Below are positions 1-6,029 of a stretch of 46,874 bases of DNA, piece by piece. A program made the translations under genes and the position numbers. This stretch comes from a virus. Location: the IMG/VR virus record IMGVR_UViG_3300005096_000102, positions 1 through 46,874 of that record; one strand, written 5' to 3'. The notes under the pieces were generated by a model. That model did not search any database and was not told the DNA's origin. It worked only from the letters and a program-made list of their open reading frames with translations. The stretch's first letter is position 1. The number at the start of each line of letters is the position of its first letter.

Positions 1-205
1 CGCCCGATCCCCTTAGAACGAAGGAAGGACCCCGAGAAAACGAATCTATTGATAGTACAGCTCTAATCGCATGTATTAGTGCTGGTGTATAATTTTCGAT
101 ATGATGTGGATTGTATTGATTCTAACATCTAATCTATTAGGTACTCGCCTATATGCCATAGGATTGCCCTATGTATAGATGTATCAATCATAGATATAAT
201 TAATA
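1..205. other. AT-rich left terminal segment, no supportable gene
   Basis: This stretch is clearly richer in A/T, and in TAG/CTA-type triplets, than most of the window. It contains only short reading frames. One minus-strand frame stays open from about position 120 to the window edge, but it has no start codon or recognisable motif. If the window ends join in the cell, this segment lies between the gpZ-like gene and the terminase small subunit leader, so it may hold packaging or end sequences. That role is inferred from position only. Confidence 0.4.
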
Positions 206-835
206 TTAGCGCCTTGTTCTCATTTTAGCATTGCGTCTCTTAGCAGATTGTACTATACGCCGTCGATACTCTCTTACAAATAGCTCAGTGAATCGCTTAC
301 CACCTAATAGTTGTAGCTCATTCCTAATAAGAGGCTTCTTAAATATAAAGCCCACACTTACTATGCCTTGCTTCTTTACACGCCTTGAAGACGTGTCACG
401 CCTCTTAAACACCTGTTTACTATGTACTGTAGCAATGAAGGCATGCTTAAGGGTGACAGTCTTACCGGGCCGGATACGGGCCTTTAAGGGCTTACGCTTA
501 GAGACTGCAACGCCCTTTTGTGAACGCTTTTGTTGGGCCCCCGAAATGAACTCAATCATAGGTATGGGGGTTGTATTGTAAAGAATTTCACCCTTCATAG
601 TGTGGAACCCTAAACCCCCTAATTTAGCTTTATTAATCACTAGGTGTTTGCTTTTTAACACTCCGGTTTTAACACTCAAACGCTCTTTTATTCGTTGAAC
701 GGAACGTTCACGAAGGGTTAAAAGAGTCCGATTTATAGAAAAATGCACGGCCTTGACGGCGGCATCGGCTTTTAGGTCGTCTAAGTAACCTTCAAGGTTG
801 TCAAAATTGTCTTCGATTGAAATATCAATGGACAT
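206..835 (-). CDS. Minor tail protein Z-like (lambda gpZ family), 209 aa
   Basis: Probably a tail-completion protein acting where the tail meets the head-proximal ring. The sequence shows the pattern of the gpZ/HK97-gp10 group: an N-terminal helical half with a basic RERSVQRIKERL stretch, a central segment with KHAFIATV followed by a basic VFKR run, and a very basic C-terminus. Length (209 aa) fits the family. The ATG is preceded by a good AAGGGG ribosome site. In phages with this module the gene usually sits between the gpFII-like and gpU-like genes. Here those two overlap each other at 39215-39294, and this gene lies at the far end of the window. If the ends join, it would lie just upstream of the terminase genes on the same strand. 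Base composition looks more A/T-rich than its neighbours. Confidence 0.6.
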   Translation of the reverse strand: MSIDISIEDNFDNLEGYLDDLKADAAVKAVHFSINRTLLTLRERSVQRIKERLSVKTGVLKSKHLVINKAKLGGLGFHTMKGEILYNTTPIPMIEFISGAQQKRSQKGVAVSKRKPLKARIRPGKTVTLKHAFIATVHSKQVFKRRDTSSRRVKKQGIVSVGFIFKKPLIRNELQLLGGKRFTELFVREYRRRIVQSAKRRNAKMRTRR

Positions 836-880
836 AAAACCCCTTCGGTAAAAACCTCTTTTTAATGAAGCCCTTAATCA

Positions 881-918
881 GGTTGGCGTCCCAACCGACC
901 CCGCCTCTTTGTGGGGTC
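881..918. other. Two tandem hairpins in the 836-1024 gap
   Basis: Two perfect stem-loops abut each other: GGTTGG/CCAACC (881-886 and 891-896, 4-nt loop) and GACCCC/GGGGTC (897-902 and 913-918, 10-nt loop). A third small dyad, ATGAGT/ACTCAT, lies at 964-982. None is followed by a T-run, so they are not classical terminators. They sit between the lipoprotein gene and the gpZ-like gene in the minus-strand direction of transcription. They could be attenuators or RNA-processing sites. Nothing else is visible in the 189-bp gap. Confidence 0.4.
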
Positions 919-1024
919 CATGGGCAATCAAAATCTTACGATTTCATTTAGGTCCAGCGGTCCATGAGTCGGGGGAACTCATTGATTTAAAGTTTACCCC
1001 CGTTAATTAAAATTTACCAAGTTA

Positions 1025-1273
1025 TTAGTCGTCTAAGAACGTTTTGATCGGTCTTCGCTGTTTTTTAGGCCAAAAACCATGGTCTTTACAGGCTTTGACT
1101 TTGTTGTCGATGACCTTAGTCCACTTCTTAGCACCTAATGAGTCTAACTCAATTTGTAAGTTGTCACATTCGGTTTTAAGTGTTTGCAAGTCTTTAACCG
1201 ACCCCTTAACAGTCCGCCCCATTGCGCAAGCGGTAAGTGGACAACAAAATAATAAAATTAATAATAAACGCAT
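1025..1273 (-). CDS. Small predicted lipoprotein, 82 aa
   Basis: The N-terminus is a short hydrophobic stretch ending in a lipobox, LTAC, with Cys at residue 16. This predicts export, lipidation and anchoring in a membrane. The remaining 66 residues are polar, with two further Cys and a basic C-terminal third. The ATG shares its A with the TAA of the upstream gene (TAATG), implying coupled translation. Size and lipobox resemble outer-membrane spanin (Rz1) subunits or phage surface-exclusion lipoproteins. The main lysis cassette with its own lipoprotein is elsewhere (24368-25640), so this second lipoprotein may have another job. No family was recognised beyond the lipobox. Confidence 0.65.
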   Translation of the reverse strand: MRLLLILLFCCPLTACAMGRTVKGSVKDLQTLKTECDNLQIELDSLGAKKWTKVIDNKVKACKDHGFWPKKQRRPIKTFLDD

Positions 1274-1572
1274 TATTTCTTAGCCGGCTTTGGTTGGTTT
1301 GCTTTACGGGCTTTTTCATTCTTAGCCAATCGCTCTTGTTGCAATTTTGCCAATGCTTTGGCGTCTTCTTTGGCTTTGGCTTTAACCTGTTTGGCCTCTT
1401 CTTTGTCAATGCCCGTTCGTTTCTTCCAAACAGACAATGGCTCACCCGCTTTGCGAGTCATTGACTCATTAACAACAACACTCTCTTTAGCGCCTTTGTC
1501 TGAAATGGTTCGGTTCTCTTCATTAACCGCTTTTTCGTCATTTTTCTTTTTCTTCTTCGTTCCCAGTGCCAT
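1273..1572 (-). CDS. Lys/Ala-rich small protein, unknown function, 99 aa
   Basis: Not recognised. The protein is strongly charged: a poly-Lys run right after the start, then a Lys/Glu/Ala-rich segment that should form a helix or coiled coil, ending in PKPAKK. It overlaps the upstream RHH-like gene by 35 bp and the downstream lipoprotein gene by 1 bp (TAATG), so it belongs to the same minus-strand transcript. The lack of any hydrophobic core segment argues for a disordered or nucleic-acid-associated protein, but that is inference from composition only. Confidence 0.6.
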   Translation of the reverse strand: MALGTKKKKKNDEKAVNEENRTISDKGAKESVVVNESMTRKAGEPLSVWKKRTGIDKEEAKQVKAKAKEDAKALAKLQQERLAKNEKARKANQPKPAKK

Positions 1573-1735
1573 TCGGCCCCCCTATGTCTTTTTTAACGTT
1601 AAAATCAATCCATTTTTGTACTGTAACCCATTTTTCTTCAATTCTAGTGATTATGGAAGGTTTCATTCGAATGGACCGAGTTATTTTCTTCTCGCCTTCC
1701 AACTTTGGGCGCCCACGCCTCTTTTTTGTGCTCAT
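1538..1735 (-). CDS. Putative ribbon-helix-helix DNA-binding protein, 65 aa
   Basis: The sequence begins with a basic tail (KKRRGRPK, AT-hook-like) followed by ITRSIRMKPSIITRIEEK, which has the alternating hydrophobic strand and short helix expected of a ribbon-helix-helix (Arc/MetJ-type) fold. It could act as a small phage repressor or nucleoid-type protein for the minus-strand operon. Its gene starts 86 bp downstream of the resolvase-like gene, with an AAGGA ribosome site. It carries one chance-level copy of the TGGGTTAC box (1623-1630) that clusters in the 2.6-2.8 kb control region. The fold assignment is by eye and tentative. Confidence 0.5.
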   Translation of the reverse strand: MSTKKRRGRPKLEGEKKITRSIRMKPSIITRIEEKWVTVQKWIDFNVKKDIGGPNGTGNEEEKEK

Positions 1736-1821
1736 GTCATTATTCCTTTACAAGGTGCGGCGTGGGGGCCGTACCCCCCAAAGAATTGTTGTGCACGTTT
1801 CTTCTTTTTGCGCCGCATAAA

Positions 1822-2223
1822 TTAAAAATCATCTTTAGTAATCGGTTTAACCCCAATAAATGCTTCCCCGACGTCGCCCAATATCTTAATGAAGTCGTCG
1901 AGGTAAAAGCAAACAACCGGCCTTTGATTGTCGCCCTTAGTTATTAATGCCGGAATGTCCCCTTTGGAGCATTGCACTTCCTCAATAGCGGTAATCGGCG
2001 AATATTTTACTTTGGCTTTGCATTGGAACTTAATTGGGCCGGTGTTGTCGAGGTCAAAACCTAACGCCTCTTGTTTTTGGTTCTCGAGGTGCCTTTTGAC
2101 GTCCGGGTATAGTGGTCTCAATTTAATAGCACAAAATCGCTCAAAGCCATGGCCTTTAGCTCGGGCCGCCTTACCACCTTGAGCACGACTCTTCTTTTGA
2201 ACTTTTTTCTTTTTCTTCGCCAT
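1822..2223 (-). CDS. PD-(D/E)XK nuclease, Holliday-junction-resolvase-like, 133 aa
   Basis: Likely cleaves branched DNA during replication and recombination so that the DNA can be packaged. After a very basic N-terminal tail comes GHGFERFCAIKLRPLYPDVKRHL, then GFDLDNTGP with the metal-binding Asp, then IKFQCKAK, in which QCK takes the place of the usual E-x-K, a known variant in this superfamily. Length fits small phage resolvases (about 130 aa). It is the first gene of the leftward operon that starts in the 2.2-3.0 kb control region, and in a joined genome it would be the first late gene upstream of terminase, where a debranching enzyme makes sense. A general VRR-NUC-like nuclease is the alternative. 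Confidence 0.65.
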   Translation of the reverse strand: MAKKKKKVQKKSRAQGGKAARAKGHGFERFCAIKLRPLYPDVKRHLENQKQEALGFDLDNTGPIKFQCKAKVKYSPITAIEEVQCSKGDIPALITKGDNQRPVVCFYLDDFIKILGDVGEAFIGVKPITKDDF

Positions 2224-2288
2224 AAATCCCCCAATGCCAATAAAGGTAACTCAATAATCATTTGATTGTCGACATTGCAATTGTTTAT

Positions 2289-2304
2289 CCTACAAATTTG
2301 TAGG
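2289..2304. promoter_or_regulatory. 16-bp perfect palindrome, probable operator
   Basis: CCTACAAATTTGTAGG is a perfect 16-bp palindrome, 66 bp upstream of the resolvase gene start on the minus strand. The absence of a T-run on either side and the lack of a loop argue against a terminator. Its place between the minus-strand operon start and the repeat region fits a binding site for a dimeric repressor, for example the RHH-like or HTH protein of this phage. That link is inferred. Confidence 0.5.
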
Positions 2305-2505
2305 GTAAGCCAAAAATGGATTTATCCCATAAATTTAGCAGTTAAAACGGACTTAAAACTAACTTAAAAAGTTAAAATTCGGCGTTTTTGCCAAAAAACT
2401 GGAAGCGTTTTAACTAAAATTAATAAAAATGTTTTTGGTTTTTCGTTTATGACGCGCTCGTTGGTAATGCAACCTTGTGCCCAAACTTAAATTTAACGTT
2501 ATCAG

Positions 2506-2536
2506 TTACCCTTAGAGCGTATGCGCTCAAGGGTAA
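2506..2536. other. Strong hairpin in the intergenic control region
   Basis: Arms 2506-2519 and 2524-2536 pair over 13 bp (TTACCCTT plus GAGCG against CGCTC plus AAGGGTAA) with one bulged A at 2514 and a 4-nt loop. The hairpin is stable but no T-run follows on either strand. It may be an operator, a structured RNA element, or a single-strand structure in a replication origin. Confidence 0.5.
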
Positions 2537-2566
2537 GCTAAAATTTTAAATCTGTCAATAGCTCAA

Positions 2567-2794
2567 GTGGGTTACAAGGGGGCCTTGGGTGACATGGTTT
2601 CAGAAATCTATATAGAATAAAAAAGTCACAACGTTTGCCATTCCTAATTTCAATGTACGTCAAATAGTTAGTCTTTTTCTTACCTGTAAATTCTAAAAGT
2701 AAGTAACCCAAGTAACCCAATGACCCAATTATATAATATCATTAAACTTTTAGTGGGCTACAAGCTTTAAACCTTATGACCCCTTGTAACCCAC
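2567..2794. repeat. Cluster of five TGGGYTAC boxes with flanking 15-bp inverted repeat, candidate origin or operator array
   Basis: TGGGTTAC or its complement occurs at 2568-2575 (+), 2703-2710 (-), 2712-2719 (-) and 2786-2793 (-), and TGGGCTAC at 2754-2761 (+). The outer copies extend to a perfect 15-bp inverted repeat, 2567-2581 against 2780-2794. A longer 12-bp form, GTGGGYTACAAG, is present three times. The central two are tandem at 9-bp spacing and next to an A/T-only tract (2729-2741). Repeated binding boxes beside an AT-rich tract, between divergent operons, are typical of phage origins or multi-operator control regions. No coding frame of substance is present. Confidence 0.6.
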
Positions 2795-2847
2795 ATAATT
2801 TTAACCGCGCTTTTGGTAAAAGGCGCTTAAAAGCGCTTACTAGAACT

Positions 2848-2901
2848 CTAATATCACTAAAATCACTAATATCGCTAAAATCACTAATATCGCAAAAATT
2901 A
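2848..2901. repeat. Iteron-like tandem repeats (18-bp unit x3; 9-bp half-unit x5)
   Basis: Three consecutive 18-bp units start at 2848, 2866 and 2884, with consensus CTAATATCRCTAAAATCA. The first two differ at one position and the third is more divergent. Read another way, a 9-bp unit of consensus AWATCRCTA is repeated five times at 2851-2895. The array lies 133 bp upstream of the receiver-domain gene. Such iterons usually bind a replication initiator or a repressor. None of the window's proteins can be assigned as the binder from sequence alone. Confidence 0.65.
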
Positions 2902-2981
2902 ACAATTCCTTAACAGTCGTGTAAAAACTACAAAAAATGATTCAATCCTAAACAGGCGCTTGAAAATCGCTGAGGTCTATG

Positions 2982-3033
2982 TTTTTTGTGTTACAATAAA
3001 GTTGCGCCAAACGAACAAACGAAGGGGTTCCAA
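2982..3033 (+). promoter_or_regulatory. Early leader and likely promoter of the receiver-domain operon
   Basis: TTTTTTGTGTTACAATAAAG is followed by GCCAAACGAACAAACGAAGGGGTTCCAA and the ATG at 3034. The same arrangement (T-run, TAxxxT, GCCAAAC, AAC/AAAC repeats, AAGGGGTTC, AAATG) recurs before the gene at 6170. The shared block probably contains the promoter -10 (TACAAT at 2992-2997) and a conserved ribosome site (AAGGGG). No good TTGACA-like -35 is seen at normal spacing, so an activator or phage-modified polymerase may be needed (inference). Confidence 0.5.
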
Positions 3034-3384
3034 ATGAAACTATTAATCGTTGAAGACAATCAAGACATTGCCGAAGGGCTTACCGGCCTATTAGAACAGC
3101 ATGACCACACCGTAAGTCATGTGGTGAACGGGGCGTTAGCTCTTGAAGAGCTTAGCCGCTCGGATTTTGACGCTATTATAAGTGACGTCAACATGCCGAC
3201 AATGGACGGGCTCACGTTCTCGGTCCTAGCCCGCGAGAATGGCTTACAAGCGCCCATAATCCTTTTTACGGGGGAAAGTGACCTTGACCCCAAAATGCTC
3301 CAAGACGGACGGATTTCGGCGGTATTTGGTAAAATGGACATTACCCCACTTATTAAAGCAATTAACAAAATGGGGGCGAAATGA
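3034..3384 (+). CDS. Stand-alone response-regulator receiver domain (CheY-like), 116 aa
   Basis: A complete phospho-acceptor domain with no output domain. All signature residues are present: the acidic pair E7/D8 in LLIVEDN, the phospho-acceptor D51 in ISDVNMP, the switch T79 in ILFTGE and the conserved K100 in FGKMD. The frame is open to a TTG at 2986, but the ATG at 3034 is the evident start, since it is preceded by AAGGGG and gives the canonical N-terminus. It is the first gene of the rightward early operon and overlaps the next gene by 4 bp (ATGA). No histidine kinase or partner output protein is encoded here, so it would have to take phosphate from, or dock onto, host signalling proteins. 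Phage-borne receivers are uncommon. The fold is certain; the role is not. Confidence 0.88.
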   Translation: MKLLIVEDNQDIAEGLTGLLEQHDHTVSHVVNGALALEELSRSDFDAIISDVNMPTMDGLTFSVLARENGLQAPIILFTGESDLDPKMLQDGRISAVFGKMDITPLIKAINKMGAK

Positions 3385-3605
3385 TTGAAAGTGACGAAGA
3401 ACTTTTTGATCGGTTGGACGCCACTATTCAAAACGGGGAAGTTTTACTTCTTAACTTTGAAATGGTTAAGGCCCACGTTGAGCGGTGGTCGAGGTTGGTA
3501 GAAGAACACGAAATTGCGGAAGGTCCGCCTTGTTCTTGCACAACTACAATTGTCACCCAACCAAACCCAAAATTTTGTATTGGTTGCGAACGAAGGATTG
3601 AATAA
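3381..3605 (+). CDS. Small protein with C-terminal zinc-ribbon-like Cys pairs, 74 aa
   Basis: Not recognised as a family. The N-terminal 45 residues are acidic and helical. The C-terminus has CSC and CIGC spaced about 15 residues apart (PCSC ... FCIGC), a likely zinc-binding knuckle. Translation is coupled to the receiver gene by an ATGA overlap and to the next gene by TAATG. The position directly behind the receiver suggests the two are made together, but no functional link can be shown. Confidence 0.65.
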   Translation: MIESDEELFDRLDATIQNGEVLLLNFEMVKAHVERWSRLVEEHEIAEGPPCSCTTTIVTQPNPKFCIGCERRIE

Positions 3606-3829
3606 TGTCTCGAGAAATCAACCCAACAACTTTTGCCGAAGCAAGGCAAGCCATGCGAGACAAAACCGTCAAAATCAAAAGGGTTTACTGCGGCCGGTGC
3701 GAAACAATGAGACTCACTGAAGAGTTAAACATTGAGGGTTGCATTCACCACGATAAGCAATATCCCGAATGTCTCGACCGTAAAGCGTGTGAACGTAGAA
3801 AAAGGAAAACAAATAATGGCCGTCGGTAA
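3605..3829 (+). CDS. Small Cys-rich basic protein, putative zinc finger, 74 aa
   Basis: Contains CGRC (residues about 29-32) and a second group, C-x-H-H then EC and AC, before a strongly basic C-terminus (RRKRKTNNGRR). A zinc-stabilised nucleic-acid-binding protein is likely, but the family is not recognised. It starts at the ATG that overlaps the preceding TAA by one base and ends 14 bp inside the next gene. Part of the tightly coupled early operon. Confidence 0.65.
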   Translation: MSREINPTTFAEARQAMRDKTVKIKRVYCGRCETMRLTEELNIEGCIHHDKQYPECLDRKACERRKRKTNNGRR

Positions 3830-4052
3830 GCATGACAAAGAACAATTAGTCAATGGGGTTCGCTTAAGGCATTGCAACCGGTGTGAGCGTTACTTGGAGC
3901 GGGAACAAAACTTTGGAGCTCGGAAGTACAAACCAACGACCACTAACCCAATGGGTTGGATTGGTTTCCAATCGACATGTAAAAAGTGTTTGGCCAATTA
4001 CCTTAAGGAATACCGAGGGTCGGGCCGAACTGAAATGGGGGTGGCGTTATGA
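3816..4052 (+). CDS. Treble-clef-type zinc protein, 78 aa
   Basis: The pattern HCNRCERYL ... NFGARKY ... WIGFQSTCKKCLANYLKEYR has two CxxC knuckles separated by about 30 residues and a conserved aromatic core. This arrangement is common in the zinc-finger part of phage HNH-associated proteins. The HNH catalytic His/Asn residues themselves are absent, so nuclease activity is not supported. The start is the ATG at 3816, with AAAGGAAA as ribosome site; the frame runs open further upstream without a site. It overlaps the next gene by 4 bp. Confidence 0.65.
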   Translation: MAVGKHDKEQLVNGVRLRHCNRCERYLEREQNFGARKYKPTTTNPMGWIGFQSTCKKCLANYLKEYRGSGRTEMGVAL

Positions 4053-4264
4053 AACATAGACGTTTTTTAATCCCCACAACCCATTTAGATTTATTCTTAA
4101 CCGCGCTCTTTGTTAATTTTACGGATACAAACTTTAAACCAATCGCGCAATGGATTTTCCAAACTGAAGAGGGTTATGACGTTATCGTTAAAATGGAACA
4201 CAATAGCCCAACCAGAGAAGCGGAAATTGAACAATTTGTTAAGGACATGAAGGATAACAAATGA
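4049..4264 (+). CDS. Unknown early protein, 71 aa
   Basis: No family recognised. The N-terminal half is hydrophobic and aromatic (LDLFLTALFVNFTD) but is interrupted by charged residues, so it is more likely a folded core than a membrane span. The C-terminal third is an acidic helix. ATGA overlaps at both ends place it in the coupled early operon. Confidence 0.6.
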   Translation: MKHRRFLIPTTHLDLFLTALFVNFTDTNFKPIAQWIFQTEEGYDVIVKMEHNSPTREAEIEQFVKDMKDNK

Positions 4265-4548
4265 AAACATTATTCTTTATTGGTTTTAACTTTGAACAAG
4301 CCAAGTTCCATTCCCGTGAATTTATGTCTGAAGTTGGGGGCGCTTGGATGCGTGACTTGCGTCTTAACAGGTTCACCCACCACAACAAACAAATAGTGAT
4401 TGTCCCGGTGGGCGACATTGCGCCCATACTAGGTTACAAAAACTATGAACTTAAAAAGGTTGGTGAGTGGTATAAGCGGCCAAGCGCCGACCTTAAACTC
4501 ATTGCCCGGCTTGAACAAAGACTCGAAACGTTTGAAGGCCCTCAATGA
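4261..4548 (+). CDS. Unknown early protein, 95 aa
   Basis: No family recognised. A mixed alpha/beta composition with FFIGFNFEQAKF at the start, a central basic/aromatic part and NKQIVIVPVGDIAPILGY suggests a small globular protein. The C-terminus is a charged helix. The ATGA overlaps with both neighbours give good support for it being translated. Confidence 0.6.
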   Translation: MKTLFFIGFNFEQAKFHSREFMSEVGGAWMRDLRLNRFTHHNKQIVIVPVGDIAPILGYKNYELKKVGEWYKRPSADLKLIARLEQRLETFEGPQ

Positions 4549-4907
4549 AATATATTGAACGCAAACAACTTAAAAAACAAGCCGCCGGTTTTTATGCAAC
4601 GGCTTACCGTAAAAACAACCGCGCTAAAAAGGCCAACGTTATTGTTACAGCACTCGAAAGTTCATTCGAAAACTTAGTTGGGTTTCGTAACCTTGCACTC
4701 GACAACTCACAAATCCAAGAGCTCAAATGCTCGTTCCAATACGTTGTCAATGAGGGACTCGAAGACTTCAGAGTACGCGAACAACGGCACTTACCAAAGG
4801 ACGACGAACTCGAAAGTCTTGCGACCAAAATTGTTATTGAAACTTTTGTGGTGCCAAAGACGGACTTAGTTGTTCGCATTAAAGACCTACTTAAGAGGGA
4901 ACTGTAA
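4545..4907 (+). CDS. Unknown early protein, basic N-terminus, 120 aa
   Basis: No family recognised. The first 30 residues are strongly basic (RKQLKKQ, YRKNNRAKKA), followed by a predominantly helical acidic/amphipathic body ending in VVRIKDLLKREL. A nucleic-acid-binding role is possible from the basic arm but unproven. The ATG overlaps the previous stop (ATGA), and its own TAA overlaps the next start (TAATG). Confidence 0.6.
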   Translation: MKYIERKQLKKQAAGFYATAYRKNNRAKKANVIVTALESSFENLVGFRNLALDNSQIQELKCSFQYVVNEGLEDFRVREQRHLPKDDELESLATKIVIETFVVPKTDLVVRIKDLLKREL

Positions 4908-5431
4908 TGGCGCTCTTAAACACTCGGCACGGGAAGGACAAAATGAAACGAACAATAAAAAAAGTTGCCGACGACTTGTTTTCTGAAGTAATGCGCGGTG
5001 AACACGACGACAAATGCGCCATGGGGCTAAAAGACGAAATTGAAAAAAGACTCAACAAAGCATTGCACCGAACCAACAACGCTTACGACCGCAAACCCGG
5101 CAAAAAGGAAATTTGGATGGAACGAAAAATACTTTATTTTAAACTTGAAAATAAAAAGATTGTCGAGGCCAAGAGCATTGAAGAGTGGGGCGAGTTTTTC
5201 AGGTCGCATGACCGCATTGTCGGGAAGACGGAAGTTGGGATTTATTTAATTTCAACTATTTTCTTAGGAATAGATCATAACTTTTACAATGAAGGACCGC
5301 CATTGCTTTTTGAAACAATGGTTTTAGGTACAAAAGAAGACGAATACCAAGAGCGTTTTGCAACTTGGGAAGAGGCCGAAAAGGGACACGATTTTGCGGT
5401 AAAATTAGTTGAAGCGGGGAAAATAAAATGA
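4907..5431 (+). CDS. Unknown early protein, 174 aa
   Basis: The largest unrecognised member of the early operon. The N-terminal 60 residues are basic and helical, with an acidic stretch EVMRGEHDDK. A second part (IWMERKILYFKL ... GEFFRSHDRIVGKTEVGIYLISTIFLGIDHNF) looks like a small alpha/beta domain. The ATG at 4907 has GAGGGA upstream and overlaps the preceding TAA. An internal ATG at 4943 is an alternative start. The C-terminus overlaps the next gene by 4 bp. Confidence 0.6.
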   Translation: MALLNTRHGKDKMKRTIKKVADDLFSEVMRGEHDDKCAMGLKDEIEKRLNKALHRTNNAYDRKPGKKEIWMERKILYFKLENKKIVEAKSIEEWGEFFRSHDRIVGKTEVGIYLISTIFLGIDHNFYNEGPPLLFETMVLGTKEDEYQERFATWEEAEKGHDFAVKLVEAGKIK

Positions 5432-5727
5432 AATTAAGAAACTTTGTCGTGAATTTAGCTATTCCAATGGGCGCCGGCCCAGTTGACACCGCCGCTTACA
5501 TTTTCAACGCCGTTTGTGGTTATAGTGGTGGGCTCAACCCCGACGACCCGTTCTTTGGCCTTAATAGATATTCAATAACTGTCGAACCCATTGAGCTTAA
5601 TCAGTTGACTTTAACGGCTCTTCAAAAGACCGACGCCAAGGGTAAACTTAAAATGGCTATTATGTTGGGCCCTATGAATGAATTGGAAGAGAGACTCGAC
5701 AAAGTTTTAGACGAGGTGTTCAAATGA
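5428..5727 (+). CDS. Unknown early protein, 99 aa
   Basis: No family recognised. It opens with a moderately hydrophobic stretch (FVVNLAIPMGAGPVDTAAYIFNAV) that is not long enough to be a clear membrane span, and closes with an acidic helix (MNELEERLDKVLDEVFK). ATGA overlaps join it to both neighbours in the early operon. Confidence 0.6.
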   Translation: MKLRNFVVNLAIPMGAGPVDTAAYIFNAVCGYSGGLNPDDPFFGLNRYSITVEPIELNQLTLTALQKTDAKGKLKMAIMLGPMNELEERLDKVLDEVFK

Positions 5728-5981
5728 AATTTTATATTCTACGACCAATAGAAGGGTTACTTGACGACGAGAACCCGTGGGAACCTTGGTATGACAAATG
5801 TTTCGGCATGGTTGTGGCCGCAAAAAGCCCCAATGAAGCCCGTAAAGTTGCAACAGAAAACTCTTCGAGTGAAACCGACGACCGGGAAACGTGTTGGTCC
5901 GACCCTCGGTATTCTACTTGTAAAGAACTTAAACTTCCAAAAGAATCAGAGCTCATAATTAAGGACGAACATTGGGCCTAA
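5724..5981 (+). CDS. Conserved-type small protein of unknown function, 85 aa
   Basis: It has a compact pattern that I associate with a small hypothetical protein found in phages and bacteria: FYILRP at the start, PWYDKCFGMVVAAKSPNEARKVA, then CWSDPRYSTCKEL and a final II.DEHWA. No activity is known to me. It is the last gene of the first early transcription unit, and the terminator at 6030-6070 follows 48 bp after its stop. Confidence 0.6.
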   Translation: MKFYILRPIEGLLDDENPWEPWYDKCFGMVVAAKSPNEARKVATENSSSETDDRETCWSDPRYSTCKELKLPKESELIIKDEHWA

Positions 5982-6029
5982 TAATTTAAGTAAGTTTGAC
6001 CCCACGTTTGTTTGGCGACAACATGGGTT

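Noticed and set aside
1-124. Minus-strand open frame that would run across the joined window ends
   Set aside because: It has no start codon with a ribosome site, ends nine residues beyond the junction and has no recognisable pattern; not enough support for a gene.
2538-2720. 60-codon minus-strand ORF in the control region
   Set aside because: It runs through the TGGGYTAC boxes, has no ribosome site and an odd Pro/Lys/Cys composition; the DNA is better explained by repeats.
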